Below, one piece after another: positions 18,914 to 27,684 of a DNA stretch of 64,000 nt. Each line of letters opens with the position of its first letter. Within the stretch, counting starts at the first letter, position 1. The DNA lies in the NCBI GenBank assembly GCA_900215285.1, contig OCMG01000002.1, positions 496,001-560,000 on the forward strand, written 5' to 3'. Both the position numbers and the translations under genes were made by a program. The DNA comes from Ensifer adhaerens (GTDB lineage: Bacteria > Pseudomonadota > Alphaproteobacteria > Rhizobiales > Rhizobiaceae). The notes beneath the pieces are model-generated. The model was not told where the DNA came from. It searched no databases and saw only the letters and a list, made by a program, of their open reading frames with translations.

Positions 18914-19590
18914 GTGCGCGCCTCCAGGAAGCCACCGTAACGGGCAAAGCGACGTTCAAGCCGTGTCTGCAGGAAGGAAAGAACCGAACTCATGGCCAGG
19001 TAGATCAGCGCCGCCTCTATATAGAGGATCAACGGCTCATAGGTCGTCGCGACGATGCGTTGCGCGGTCTGGAACAACTCGGGCACGGTGATTGCGGCGG
19101 CAAGCGACGTATCCTTGACCAACGAGATGAACGTGTTGGACAGCGGGGGCACCGCAACGCGTGTCGCCTGCGGCAGAATTGTGCGGCGCATGGCCTGGCT
19201 CCAGTTCATGCCGATCGAATAGGCCGCCTCCCATTGACCACGCGGAACGGAGGAAATCGCCGCGCGGATGATTTCGGATGTGTAGGCACCCACATTCAGG
19301 GTGAAGCCGATCAGCGCGGCCGGAAAGGCTGACAACAGGATGCCGGCGCTCGGCAGGCCATAGAAGATCACGAACAGCTGCACCAGGAGCGGCGTCCCGC
19401 GGATCACCCATACGTAGAAGCGCGCAATGCCCGCCACCGGTCGGGGCCCGAACAAGCGGGCGATCGCCGTGACCAGGCCCAGCGCCAGGCCGAGCGCGAA
19501 GGACAGCAGTGTGAGCGGCACCGTGAAGATGAGGCCCGCCCAGAGAAGCGGCTGGAGCGAATCCAGCATGAGTTGAAGCCAGGAAGGCAA
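18910..19590 (-). CDS. Polar amino-acid ABC transporter, permease
   Basis: HisM/GlnP-type inner-membrane subunit of 226 residues with several hydrophobic helices. The EAA-loop stretch is GMNWSQAMRRTILPQATRVAVPPLSN, which docks the ATPase. It is a single permease, so it probably works as a homodimer. The gene lies between the solute-binding protein gene (gap 88 bases) and the ATPase gene (4-base overlap). Confidence 0.93.
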   Translation of the reverse strand: MPSWLQLMLDSLQPLLWAGLIFTVPLTLLSFALGLALGLVTAIARLFGPRPVAGIARFYVWVIRGTPLLVQLFVIFYGLPSAGILLSAFPAALIGFTLNVGAYTSEIIRAAISSVPRGQWEAAYSIGMNWSQAMRRTILPQATRVAVPPLSNTFISLVKDTSLAAAITVPELFQTAQRIVATTYEPLILYIEAALIYLAMSSVLSFLQTRLERRFARYGGFLEART

Positions 19591-19678
19591 GACTGATACC
19601 CCTGAAACGAGATCCGCCCCGGAAGGCCGGAGCGGATCGAACTATAGACCTTTGTCGGCTTTGAACAAACCGGCTGAA

Positions 19679-20455
19679 TTACTTCGAGACATCCTCGCCG
19701 AAGTACTTCTTGGAGATGGCGTCGTAGGTGCCATCCGCCTTGATGTCGGCAAGTGCCTTGTTGATGGCAGCCAGGAGTTCCGGCTCGCCCTTGCGGATGA
19801 TGATACCCGAATAGTCCGCATTGCTCTCGGTAGCAACCACCTTCACCGGCGCATCCGGCTTGTGCTTCTTGAAGTCGAGGAAGGACAGGCTGTCGTTGAT
19901 GGTGGCATCGGCGCGGCCGGTCAGGACGAGCTGGATCGACTGGTCGAACCCGTCAGTACCCACCAGTTCGGCACCATTGGATTCGGCAAGCTTTCCGAAG
20001 TTGCTGGTCAGCGACTGCGCCGCCTTCTTGCCCTTCAGATCTGCGAAGGACTTGATGGCGTCGTTGTCCTGCTTGACGATCAGGACAGCCTTGGAGGCGA
20101 TGTAGGGCTCGGAGAAATCATATTTCTTCTTGCGTGCTTCCGTGATGCCAACCTGGTTGATGACAGCGTCGTAGCGCTTGGCATCGAGACCCGCGATCAA
20201 ACCGTCCCATTTGCCTTCGACGAATTCCGGCTTCACGCCGAGCTTCTTGGCAATCGCCTCGCCGATCTCGACGTCGAAACCCACGAGCTTGCCAGTGGCG
20301 TCATGGTAGGTGAAGGGCGCATAAGTGCCCTCCGTGCCGATCTTGAACGTTTCTGCCTTCTTGATCTCTTCGAGATTGGAGCCCGCATAGGCAGCACCCG
20401 CAAGCGCGATCTGGGCAATGGCGGCGGCGGCGAGAAGGGTACGGATCAGTTTCAT
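19679..20455 (-). CDS. Polar amino-acid ABC transporter, periplasmic solute-binding protein
   Basis: Binding protein of 258 residues with a Sec signal ending AYA-GS (about residue 24). The SBP_bac_3 fold is recognisable from TFKIGTEGTYAPFTYHD, GFDVEIGEAIAKKLG and WDGLIAGLDAKRYDAVINQVGIT. It resembles the cystine and basic/polar amino-acid binders; the exact ligand cannot be read from sequence. The ATG at 20455 was chosen over a TTG at 20467 because it gives a normal signal peptide. It is transcribed divergently from a GlxA/AraC-type regulator that may control it. Confidence 0.92.
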   Translation of the reverse strand: MKLIRTLLAAAAIAQIALAGAAYAGSNLEEIKKAETFKIGTEGTYAPFTYHDATGKLVGFDVEIGEAIAKKLGVKPEFVEGKWDGLIAGLDAKRYDAVINQVGITEARKKKYDFSEPYIASKAVLIVKQDNDAIKSFADLKGKKAAQSLTSNFGKLAESNGAELVGTDGFDQSIQLVLTGRADATINDSLSFLDFKKHKPDAPVKVVATESNADYSGIIIRKGEPELLAAINKALADIKADGTYDAISKKYFGEDVSK

Positions 20456-20570
20456 CAGTGTTTCCAAACTTGTTCTTGCGGAATGATTTCCCGATGCGGA
20501 CGACTATCGCATGTGCTGCGGTGCTAGGCTGCGCACAGGACTTCAATTTCCATCACTAACGGCGAAGGAT

Positions 20571-20588
20571 TTTCGGGGTTCCCCGAAA
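20571..20588. promoter_or_regulatory. Inverted repeat, candidate operator between the amino-acid importer and its divergent regulator
   Basis: TTTCGGGG (20571-20578) and CCCCGAAA (20581-20588) are perfect 8-bp arms separated by TT, too tight for a stable hairpin and more like a protein-binding palindrome. A second inverted pair, ATTTGC (20599-20604) and GCAAAT (20616-20621), follows. The whole 312-base gap (20456-20767) has no coding sequence that I trust. Confidence 0.45.
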
Positions 20589-20767
20589 TACGTGGAATAT
20601 TTGCCTTCGTTTTGAGCAAATGGTCAACGTCCTGGCAATTCATGGACGTCGGTCTTCGTTCGAGATTGGTCGGTCCGGAAACAGCCCTCGTCTCAACGTC
20701 GGCTAGAATGATCTTTCGGAGCAGGTATGTCGCCGGCACGCGTCGGTTGGTTCAGGGAGGCTTGATC

Positions 20768-21787
20768 TTGAAATCGCCGCGCAAAGATGGACGTCAGGCC
20801 GCCGTTGGCAAACGCCTGCAGGTTGGCTTCGTTTTGGCGCGATCCTTCACGCTGTCGGCCTTCGCATTGTTTGTCGATACGCTGAGACTGGCCAGTGACG
20901 AGGCGGACAAATCAGGCCGCATCCTTGCCGACTGGAAAGTGCTGGGCAGTACGCGACATCTCATCACGTCAAGCTGTGGCGTTCAGGTCGCGCCGACCTC
21001 CGACTTTGTGGACCCTGCCGAGTTTGACTATGTGGCCGTGGTGGGCGGGCTTCTGCGGAACGATCTGGCCGTCGATGATGCAACGCTCGGGTTCCTGAAG
21101 ATGACGGCAACCAAGAATGTTCCCCTCATCGGCATTTGCACAGGCACGTTCATCCTTGCCGAAGCCGGGCTGATGCAGCAGCACGAGACCTGCGTCAGCT
21201 GGCTCCACTACCAGACGTTTCGCGAACGCTTTCCCGATCACGCCGTTCGAGCCGACCGTCTGTACAATCTCGACCACCAACGCGGCTCCTGTGCCGGAGG
21301 AAGCAGCGCAGCCGACCTTGCGGCTTCGATTGTCCGCCGCCATGTCGGTCGTGCCGCAGAGCGTAATGCACTGGAAGTCCTGCAGATCGACAAGGCGCGA
21401 ACCGCATTCGACATACAGCCGCGCCGCCCGCTGGAGATCGAAAGCGGCGACGATCGGCTGCGCGCCGCGCTGATCCTGATGGAAAGCCATGTCGAAAAGA
21501 AAATATCGATCCCCGAAATAGCGAAATCGGTCGGCCTCTCGAGACGCCAGCTGGAACGGATCTTCATCGAGAACACCAGCAATACGCCCGCTGTCGTATA
21601 TCAAAAGGTTCGAATGGAGCGGGCGCGGCAGTTGGTCCTGAAGACAAAGACGCCCCTGGTCGATATTGCGGTGGAAGTGGGATTCACCGACGCGTCCTAT
21701 TTCGCCAAGACGTTCAAAAAGGTATTCGGTCAGTCTCCCGGAGCGCTACGCTCCAAACGCGTGGCTCAAACCAACGACTTGCGCTAG
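20768..21787 (+). CDS. GlxA-family (DJ-1/PfpI plus AraC HTH) transcriptional regulator
   Basis: Regulator of 339 residues. The N-terminal glutamine-amidotransferase-like domain contains LIGICTGTFILAEAGLM with the elbow cysteine retained. The C-terminal AraC domain has two helix-turn-helix motifs, including ISIPEIAKSVGLSRRQLERIF and TDASYFAKTFKKVFGQSPGALR. The start is chosen as TTG at 20768, seven bases after AGGGAGG. The open frame runs further upstream without a good start. It resembles the ArgR/GbdR/CdhR group that governs amino-acid or quaternary-amine use. It faces the amino-acid importer, which is its most likely target. Confidence 0.82.
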   Translation: MKSPRKDGRQAAVGKRLQVGFVLARSFTLSAFALFVDTLRLASDEADKSGRILADWKVLGSTRHLITSSCGVQVAPTSDFVDPAEFDYVAVVGGLLRNDLAVDDATLGFLKMTATKNVPLIGICTGTFILAEAGLMQQHETCVSWLHYQTFRERFPDHAVRADRLYNLDHQRGSCAGGSSAADLAASIVRRHVGRAAERNALEVLQIDKARTAFDIQPRRPLEIESGDDRLRAALILMESHVEKKISIPEIAKSVGLSRRQLERIFIENTSNTPAVVYQKVRMERARQLVLKTKTPLVDIAVEVGFTDASYFAKTFKKVFGQSPGALRSKRVAQTNDLR

Positions 21788-21819
21788 ACTCCGTCTGTCG
21801 AGGTAAAAGGGAGGCTTTG

Positions 21820-22125
21820 ATGCAGGATCCGAAACAGTGGCGGCATATGCGGAGCGCCCCGAAAGACGGTAGCCGCATTCTCGTGACCATCCGCCCGTCC
21901 GAACAGGGGCCTGCCGAAGTGGATCTCGTGTTCTGGTCATCCGGAGACAGATACGGGATCGAGGGATGGCGCGCCTCGGATTCCGTGCCCGGCAGAGTCG
22001 TCGAATATGCGGAGACCGAGTTGAAATGCTGGATGCCAATGCCCTCGGCCAGCCTTGAGCGCAACGATGCGCCCGCTCCCTGGGACGGCGATGACACCGA
22101 TGAACTGGATGGGTCCGGCATCTGA
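21820..22125 (+). CDS. Small DUF551-like protein
   Basis: A 101-residue acidic protein. Its opening WRHMRSAPKDGSRILVTI and closing LKCWMPMPSA resemble the DUF551 pattern common in phages and rhizobia, where a fixed SAPKDG..I start and a W.P.P end frame a short beta-rich domain. The function is unknown. The ATG at 21820 follows GGGAGG. It lies 32 bases after the regulator gene and may be co-transcribed. The C-terminus is an Asp-rich tail. Confidence 0.65.
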   Translation: MQDPKQWRHMRSAPKDGSRILVTIRPSEQGPAEVDLVFWSSGDRYGIEGWRASDSVPGRVVEYAETELKCWMPMPSASLERNDAPAPWDGDDTDELDGSGI

Positions 22126-22257
22126 TCCGGGCCACCATCACTTGTCACCGGGCGATGCCATGATTGCGCTCGGGCTAACCATGGTCTGTTCGCCCACCCC
22201 GACATCAGTTCGTTGATGATGGCGCCTTCTTTCCGTCCATAACGGTCGCAATGGGTC

Positions 22258-23142
22258 TCAGCCCATCCGTTCCGAGGCATAGGAGCCGGGGCTAGCAGGG
22301 AAGACGACGGTGCGGTTGCCGTTCATGAAGACCCGGTGATGGATATGGGCGTGGATGGCGCGGGCGAGAACCTGGCTCTCCACATCGCGGCCGATCGAGA
22401 CATAGTCGGCCGCCGATTGTGCGTGCGTGATACGCGCCACGTCCTGCTCGATGATCGGGCCTTCATCGAGATCGGCCGTCACATAATGCGCCGTCGCACC
22501 GATCAGCTTCACGCCGCGCTCGAAGGCCTGCTTGTAGGGGTTGGCGCCCTTGAAGCTCGGCAGGAAGGAATGGTGGATGTTGATGATGCGGCCGGACATC
22601 TTCTTGCAGATATCGTCGGAGAGCACCTGCATGTAACGGGCGAGCACGATGAGCTCGGCTCCGGATGCATTGACGATGTCCATCAGGCGGGCTTCGGCTT
22701 CCGGCTTGTTGGCCTTCGTCACGTTGACATGATGGAAAGGGATGTCGTGGTTGACGACGACCTTCTGGTAATCGAAGTGGTTGGAGACGACACCGACGAT
22801 ATCGATGGGCAGCGCGCCGATCTTCCAGCGGTAGAGAAGGTCGTTCAGGCAGTGCCCGAAGCGGGACACCATCAGCAGGACCTTCATCTTCTCCTGACCG
22901 TCGTGGAAGCGGGCCACCATGCCGTATTGCTTCTCGATCGCCTTGAAGCCGGAGACGATCTCCTCGATGGTCGCGCCTTCCTGGCTCGTGAAGGTCAGGC
23001 GCATGAAGAACATGCCCGTGTCGAGATCGTCGAACTGCGAAGAGTCGACGATGTAGCAGCCCTTCTCGGCCAGGAAGCCGGTGATCGCGGCGACAATCCC
23101 GCGCGTAGATTTGCAGGTCACAGTCAGAACATAGCTCGTCAT
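22258..23142 (-). CDS. purU: Formyltetrahydrofolate deformylase
   Basis: PurU of 294 residues, which hydrolyses 10-formyl-THF to formate and THF. An N-terminal ACT domain (SYVLTVTCKSTRGIVAAITG) is joined to a formyltransferase-like domain with ARYMQVLS, NIHHSFLPSFKGANPY and the catalytic Asp in DLDEGPI. The ATG at 23142 follows GGAGGAAAA. It is the last gene of the N-methylglutamate block. There it can drain C1 units made by N-methylglutamate dehydrogenase as formate and recycle THF. Related loci in rhizobia carry the same gene. Confidence 0.94.
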   Translation of the reverse strand: MTSYVLTVTCKSTRGIVAAITGFLAEKGCYIVDSSQFDDLDTGMFFMRLTFTSQEGATIEEIVSGFKAIEKQYGMVARFHDGQEKMKVLLMVSRFGHCLNDLLYRWKIGALPIDIVGVVSNHFDYQKVVVNHDIPFHHVNVTKANKPEAEARLMDIVNASGAELIVLARYMQVLSDDICKKMSGRIINIHHSFLPSFKGANPYKQAFERGVKLIGATAHYVTADLDEGPIIEQDVARITHAQSAADYVSIGRDVESQVLARAIHAHIHHRVFMNGNRTVVFPASPGSYASERMG

Positions 23143-23236
23143 GGTGATTTTCCTCCGCCGCTTCCGGCCAAAACGTCTCATTTGCGGCGAAGGAAGCTCT
23201 TCGGCGCATGGTTCAATGCGGACATGTCTTGACTGC

Positions 23237-24544
23237 TCAGATATCGAGCGTGCTGTCGCGTTCCCACTGCGTGAAATGCGAGCAGTAGGTATTCCATTCC
23301 TGGTGCTTCAGCTTCAGATAGGCCTTGGAGAAGTCGAGGCCGAGCGCCTTCTGAAGCTCGGCATCCTTCTCGTATTCCCGCAGCGCGTCGAGAAGATTGA
23401 GCGGCAGCTTCGGCGCATCCTTGACCGTATGGCCTTCGCGGTACATGTCGATATCGTAATGTGGACCAGGATCTGCCTGCGAGCGAAGGCCGGACAAACC
23501 GGCGGCGATAATGATTGCCTGCAAGAGATAAGGGTTCACCGCGCCATCCGGCAGGCGCAGTTCGAAGCGGCCCGGTCCGGGCACGCGCACCATGTGGGTG
23601 CGGTTGTTGCCGGTCCAGGTCACGGTATTCGGTGCCCAGGTTGCGCCCGAAACAGTGCGCGGCGCATTGATGCGCTTATAGGAATTGACCGTCGGGTTGG
23701 TCACGGCCGCCAGCGCGGAGGCATGTTTCATGATGCCGCCGAGGAAGGTCTTGCCCTTGGCGGAAAGTCCGAACGGCATGCTCTTGTCGGCAAAGGCGTT
23801 GACCCCGCCCTCCAGATCCCAGACCGAGATATGGGCGTGGCAACCGTTGCCGGTCAGTCCCTTGAACGGCTTCGGCATGAAGGTGGCGCGAAGCCCATGT
23901 TTTTCGGCAACCGACTTGACCATGAATTTGAAGAAGGAATGCTTGTCGGCGGTCTGGAGCGCGTCGTCATATTCCCAGTTCATTTCGAACTGGCCATTCG
24001 CATCTTCATGGTCGTTCTGGTAAGGCTTCCAGCCCAGTTCCAGCATGTAATCGCATATTTCCGCGATGACATCGTAGCGCCGCATGACCGCCTGCTGGTC
24101 GTAGCAGGGCTTTTCGGCGCTGTCGAAGTCGTCCGAGATTTTCGTACCGTCCGGTGAAATCAGGAAGAATTCCGGCTCCACGCCCGTCTTGACACGCAGG
24201 CCTTCGCTGGCGGCCTCTGCGACCAGCTTTTTCAGGATGACGCGCGGTGCCTGTTCCACGGCCTGGTCCTCCATCACGCAGTCCGCGGCAACCCAGGCGA
24301 CGTCCTTTTTCCAGGGAAGCTGGATCACGGAGGACGGGTCCGGAACGGCGAAGAGATCGGGATGTGCCGGCGTCAGGTCGAGCCAGGTGGCAAAGCCGGC
24401 AAAGCCCGCGCCATCCTTCTGCATATCGGCAATGGCTTCAGCCGGCACCAGCTTGGCGCGTTGCGCGCCGAAGAGATCGGTGTAGCTGATCATGAAATAT
24501 TTGATGCCCTTGTCTTTTGCAAAGGCAGCAAGATCCAGTGTCAT
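23237..24544 (-). CDS. gmaS: Gamma-glutamylmethylamide synthetase (GlnT-type glutamine synthetase)
   Basis: Glutamine-synthetase-fold ligase of 435 residues. The ATP/glutamate motifs GVEPEFF (121-127), GQFEMNW (184-190) and NGCHAHIS (233-240) are intact. In rhizobia the family is called glnT. The neighbouring mgs and mgd genes point to GmaS, which joins glutamate and methylamine with ATP to give gamma-glutamylmethylamide. True ammonia-using GlnT activity cannot be excluded. The ATG at 24544 has AAGGGGAACGAG before it. A hairpin and an inverted repeat separate it from mgsC, so it may have its own promoter. Confidence 0.88.
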   Translation of the reverse strand: MTLDLAAFAKDKGIKYFMISYTDLFGAQRAKLVPAEAIADMQKDGAGFAGFATWLDLTPAHPDLFAVPDPSSVIQLPWKKDVAWVAADCVMEDQAVEQAPRVILKKLVAEAASEGLRVKTGVEPEFFLISPDGTKISDDFDSAEKPCYDQQAVMRRYDVIAEICDYMLELGWKPYQNDHEDANGQFEMNWEYDDALQTADKHSFFKFMVKSVAEKHGLRATFMPKPFKGLTGNGCHAHISVWDLEGGVNAFADKSMPFGLSAKGKTFLGGIMKHASALAAVTNPTVNSYKRINAPRTVSGATWAPNTVTWTGNNRTHMVRVPGPGRFELRLPDGAVNPYLLQAIIIAAGLSGLRSQADPGPHYDIDMYREGHTVKDAPKLPLNLLDALREYEKDAELQKALGLDFSKAYLKLKHQEWNTYCSHFTQWERDSTLDI

Positions 24545-24560
24545 TCTCGTTCCCCTTTGG

Positions 24561-24583
24561 ATTATTCGAGACACTTCGATAAT
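24561..24583 (-). promoter_or_regulatory. Inverted repeat upstream of gmaS
   Basis: ATTATTCGA (24561-24569) and TTCGATAAT (24575-24583) form a near-palindrome about 17-40 bases before the gmaS ATG. It is a candidate operator for one of the locus regulators; no second copy was found by eye. Confidence 0.3.
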
Positions 24584-24593
24584 GCATGCAAGT

Positions 24594-24613
24594 CCCGGGC
24601 CCGTTGGCCCGGG
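24594..24613 (-). terminator. Hairpin between mgsC and gmaS
   Basis: Perfect 8-bp GC arms CCCGGGCC (24594-24601) and GGCCCGGG (24606-24613) with a CGTT loop start six bases after the mgsC stop. Lacking a T-run, it may attenuate or process the transcript. Confidence 0.5.
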
Positions 24614-24619
24614 CAAATG

Positions 24620-25948
24620 TCAGAAGCCTCCCTTGCCCGGGTACCAGCTGGTGCCGGCGAGCGGCACTTGCGCCATGGCGGCGGCCTCCATCGTCAGCGC
24701 GCAGAGGTCTTCAGGCTCCAGGTTGTGGAGGTGGTTCTTGCCGCAGGCGCGGGCGATCGTCTGCGCCTCCAGCGTCATGACCTTGAGATAGTTGGCAAGA
24801 CGCCGGCCGGCAGCGACGGGATCGAGGCGGGCGGCAAGCTCCGGGTCCTGCGTGGTGATGCCGGCGGGGTCCTTGCCCTCATGCCAGTCGTCATAGGCGC
24901 CGGCGGTCGTGCCGAGTTGTCTGTACTCCTCTTCCCAGCGCGGATCGTTATCGCCGATGGCGACCAGCGCCGCCGTGCCAATGGCGACGGCATCGGCGCC
25001 CAGCGCCAACGCCTTGGCAACGTCCGCACCCGACCGGATACCGCCCGAGATGATCAGCTGCACCTTGCGATGCATACCGAGATCCTGCAGCGCCTGCACA
25101 GCGGGACGGATGCAGGCGAGCGTCGGCATGCCGACATTCTCGATGAACACATCCTGCGTTGCGGCCGTGCCGCCCTGCATGCCGTCGAGCACGACGACAT
25201 CGGCCCCGGCCTTCACGGCCAGCGCGGTGTCGTAGTAAGGCCGCGCACCGCCGACCTTCACGTAGATCGGCTTTTCCCAATCGGTGATTTCACGCAGTTC
25301 CATGATCTTGATTTCAAGATCGTCCGGGCCGGTCCAGTCGGGATGGCGGCAGGCCGAGCGCTGGTCGATACCTTTGGGCAGATTGCGCATGTTCGCTACG
25401 CGATCGGAGATCTTCTGGCCGAGAAGCATGCCGCCGCCGCCGGGCTTCGCGCCTTGACCGACCACGATCTCGATGGCGTCGGCGCGGCGCAGATCCTTGG
25501 GGTTCATGCCGTAGCGGGAGGGCAGATACTGGTAAACCAGCGTCTGCGAATGGCCGCGCTCCTCATCCGTCATGCCGCCATCGCCCGTCGTCGTGGACGT
25601 GCCGGCGAGCGTCGCGCCGCGACCGAGCGCCTCCTTGGCATTGCCCGAGAGCGCGCCGAAGCTCATGCCGGCAATGGTAATGGGCGTCTTGAGCGTGATC
25701 GGCTTCCTCGCGAAACGGCTGCCCAGAACGACGCTCGTGTCACATTTCTCGCGATAGCCTTCCAGCGGATAGCGCGAGATCGAGGCGCCGAGGAAAAGAA
25801 GATCATCGAAATGCGGAACCTTGCGCTTCGTGCCGCCGCCGCGAATGTCGTAGATGCCGGTGGCGGCAGCGCGTCGGATTTCGGCCAGCGTATGATCGTC
25901 GAACGTGGCGGACTTGCGGGGCGGGGTGGGTGGGTTGTGATAGCTCAT
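24620..25948 (-). CDS. mgsC: N-methylglutamate synthase subunit C (FMN-binding glutamate synthase domain)
   Basis: A 442-residue protein equal to the FMN/synthase domain of GltB without the amidotransferase. Marks are GAKPGGGGMLLGQKIS, IYVKVGGARPYYDTALAVKAG and DGMQGGTAATQDVF, followed by the FMN-phosphate region ISGGIRSGADVAKALALGADAV. In rhizobia it is also named glxD. With mgsA and mgsB it forms the split synthase that makes N-methylglutamate. It lies 15 bases after mgsB on the same strand. Confidence 0.9.
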   Translation of the reverse strand: MSYHNPPTPPRKSATFDDHTLAEIRRAAATGIYDIRGGGTKRKVPHFDDLLFLGASISRYPLEGYREKCDTSVVLGSRFARKPITLKTPITIAGMSFGALSGNAKEALGRGATLAGTSTTTGDGGMTDEERGHSQTLVYQYLPSRYGMNPKDLRRADAIEIVVGQGAKPGGGGMLLGQKISDRVANMRNLPKGIDQRSACRHPDWTGPDDLEIKIMELREITDWEKPIYVKVGGARPYYDTALAVKAGADVVVLDGMQGGTAATQDVFIENVGMPTLACIRPAVQALQDLGMHRKVQLIISGGIRSGADVAKALALGADAVAIGTAALVAIGDNDPRWEEEYRQLGTTAGAYDDWHEGKDPAGITTQDPELAARLDPVAAGRRLANYLKVMTLEAQTIARACGKNHLHNLEPEDLCALTMEAAAMAQVPLAGTSWYPGKGGF

Positions 25949-25963
25949 GATGTCCCCTTCGCC

Positions 25964-26650
25964 TCAATACGCGTCGGCATTGTCGATGTTGAAATTGTAG
26001 AGCTTGCGGGCCGAGCCGTAGCGCTTGAACTCCTCCGGCCGGACATCGCGGATGCCGGCCATGTCCAGAAGTTCGGATAGCTTCTCGATATGCTCGGGGC
26101 GCATTTCCTTTTCGATGCAGTCCGCGCCGAGGCTCTTGACGGAGCCTCGCACGAAAAGCTTCGCTTCATAGAGACTGTCGCCCAGCGCATCGCCGGCATC
26201 GCCCAGCACGACGAGATGACCGGACTGGCCCATGAAGGCAGACATGTGGCCGATATTGCCGTGAACGACGATATCGATGCCTTTCATCGAGATGCCGCAG
26301 CGCGACGCCGCATTGCCCTTGATGACCAGGAGACCGCCGCGTCCCGTCGCACCGGCATACTGGCTGGCGTCACCCTCGATGGTGACCGAGCCGGACATCA
26401 TGTTTTCGGCAACGCCGGGGCCGGCCGAGCCGCGAACGGTGACATTGCCGCCGTCGTTCATGCCGGCGCAGTAATAACCGACAGAACCCTTGATATCGAC
26501 GGTGACGGGCGCATCGATGCCGACGGCGACCGCATGGGACCCGCGCGGATTGATGACTTCGAAGACGGTGTCGTTGGCGCCGTCGGGAAGCCCGTGCAGC
26601 GCACTGTTCAGTTCACGTAGGGGCGTGATGGAAAGGTCAAAAACAGGCAT
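25964..26650 (-). CDS. mgsB: N-methylglutamate synthase subunit B (GXGXG domain)
   Basis: A 228-residue protein corresponding to the C-terminal right-handed beta-helix (GXGXG) of glutamate synthase. Repeats such as VDIKGSVGYYCAGMNDGGNVTVRG, GGLLVIKGNAASRCGISMKG and VHGNIGHMSAFMGQSGHLVVLG are visible. It is also called glxC. It is structural and links the amidotransferase and FMN domains. The ATG at 26650 (MPVFDLSITPLRELN) fits the family; the frame stays open upstream without homology-like sequence. It is 31 bases after mgsA. Confidence 0.88.
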   Translation of the reverse strand: MPVFDLSITPLRELNSALHGLPDGANDTVFEVINPRGSHAVAVGIDAPVTVDIKGSVGYYCAGMNDGGNVTVRGSAGPGVAENMMSGSVTIEGDASQYAGATGRGGLLVIKGNAASRCGISMKGIDIVVHGNIGHMSAFMGQSGHLVVLGDAGDALGDSLYEAKLFVRGSVKSLGADCIEKEMRPEHIEKLSELLDMAGIRDVRPEEFKRYGSARKLYNFNIDNADAY

Positions 26651-26681
26651 GGAAGAAGCTCTCTCGATTGTGTTGCGCCTG

Positions 26682-27590
26682 TCAGGCGGCCTTCTCGTGA
26701 TCCCAGAAATAGACGGTGGCGGGCTCCGGCTCCCAGATGCGGGCATTCTCGATTCCGGGGAGATTGACCAGTGCGCGATATTCGGAACCGAAGGCCACGT
26801 ATTGGTCGGTCTCGGCCATGACCGCCGGCTTGCAGGCGATGGGATCGCGCAGCACGCCGAAGCCGGACTTGGTGCCGACGACGAAGGTGAAGAACCCGTC
26901 GAGATCGTCGAGCGCACCGGTCAGCGCCTCACCCAGATCCTTTCCCTTGGCCATTTCGGCGGTGAGATAGGCAGCGGCCACTTCCGAGTCGTTCTGGGTC
27001 TCGAAGGTCATGCCTTCGCGCACCAGTTCGCGGCGCAGGTTGTTGTGGTTCGAGAGCGAGCCGTTATGCACCAGGCACTGGTCCGAACCGGTCGAGAAGG
27101 GATGAGCGCCGAGCGTGGTGACGGCCGATTCCGTCGCCATGCGGGTGTGGCCGATGCCGTGCGTGCCGGACATGCCGCTGACGGCAAAGCGCGAGACGAC
27201 ATCCTTCGGCAGGCCGATTTCCTTGTAGATCTCGATCGTGTCGCCGCTGCTCATGACGCGGATATCCGGGCGCAGCGAAGAGATCGCTGCGCGACCCTCG
27301 TCCAGCTTGTCCTTGTCGAGCGTCACCACCGCATGGGTGCTCTTGACCTCGATGGAAACCGGCACGCCGAGCGCGCCCTTGAGCGCCTCGTCCAGCCCGG
27401 CAAAATCCTTCGCCGGCGTGGCCGACTGCAGCGTGATCTTTGCCGTCTTGCCGTTATCGCTGCCGTAGATCGCAATGCCCGCGCTGTCCGGACCGCGATC
27501 GGTCATCGTGATCAGCATGGATGACAAAAGAGCGCCAAGCTCAGGCTCCAGCGCCTTATCCTTCAAGAAGAGACCGACAATCCCGCACAT
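26682..27590 (-). CDS. mgsA: N-methylglutamate synthase subunit A (class II glutamine amidotransferase)
   Basis: A 302-residue Ntn-type amidotransferase like the N-terminal domain of GltB or PurF. The start is set at 27590, so that after loss of Met the catalytic Cys leads the chain (M-CGIVGLFLKD). Five residues of open frame upstream are rejected for that reason, and GGAGG sits seven bases before this ATG. GIGHTRMATES and CLVHNGSLSNHNNLRREL are the substrate motifs. It is also called glxB. It is first of mgsABC and follows the XRE-cupin regulator gene by 94 AT-rich bases. Confidence 0.9.
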   Translation of the reverse strand: MCGIVGLFLKDKALEPELGALLSSMLITMTDRGPDSAGIAIYGSDNGKTAKITLQSATPAKDFAGLDEALKGALGVPVSIEVKSTHAVVTLDKDKLDEGRAAISSLRPDIRVMSSGDTIEIYKEIGLPKDVVSRFAVSGMSGTHGIGHTRMATESAVTTLGAHPFSTGSDQCLVHNGSLSNHNNLRRELVREGMTFETQNDSEVAAAYLTAEMAKGKDLGEALTGALDDLDGFFTFVVGTKSGFGVLRDPIACKPAVMAETDQYVAFGSEYRALVNLPGIENARIWEPEPATVYFWDHEKAA

Positions 27591-27684
27591 GCCCCAGACC
27601 TCCATTTTCGCGTCTGCAAAAATGGCTATCAGGTTCGATTTCCGATTTCAACCCAAAAGAATAATTTTTTCTTCTAAGGCAATT

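Noticed and set aside
24362..26080. 572-codon plus-strand frame opposite gmaS and mgsC
   Set aside because: The opposite strand encodes intact glutamine-synthetase and FMN-synthase motifs.
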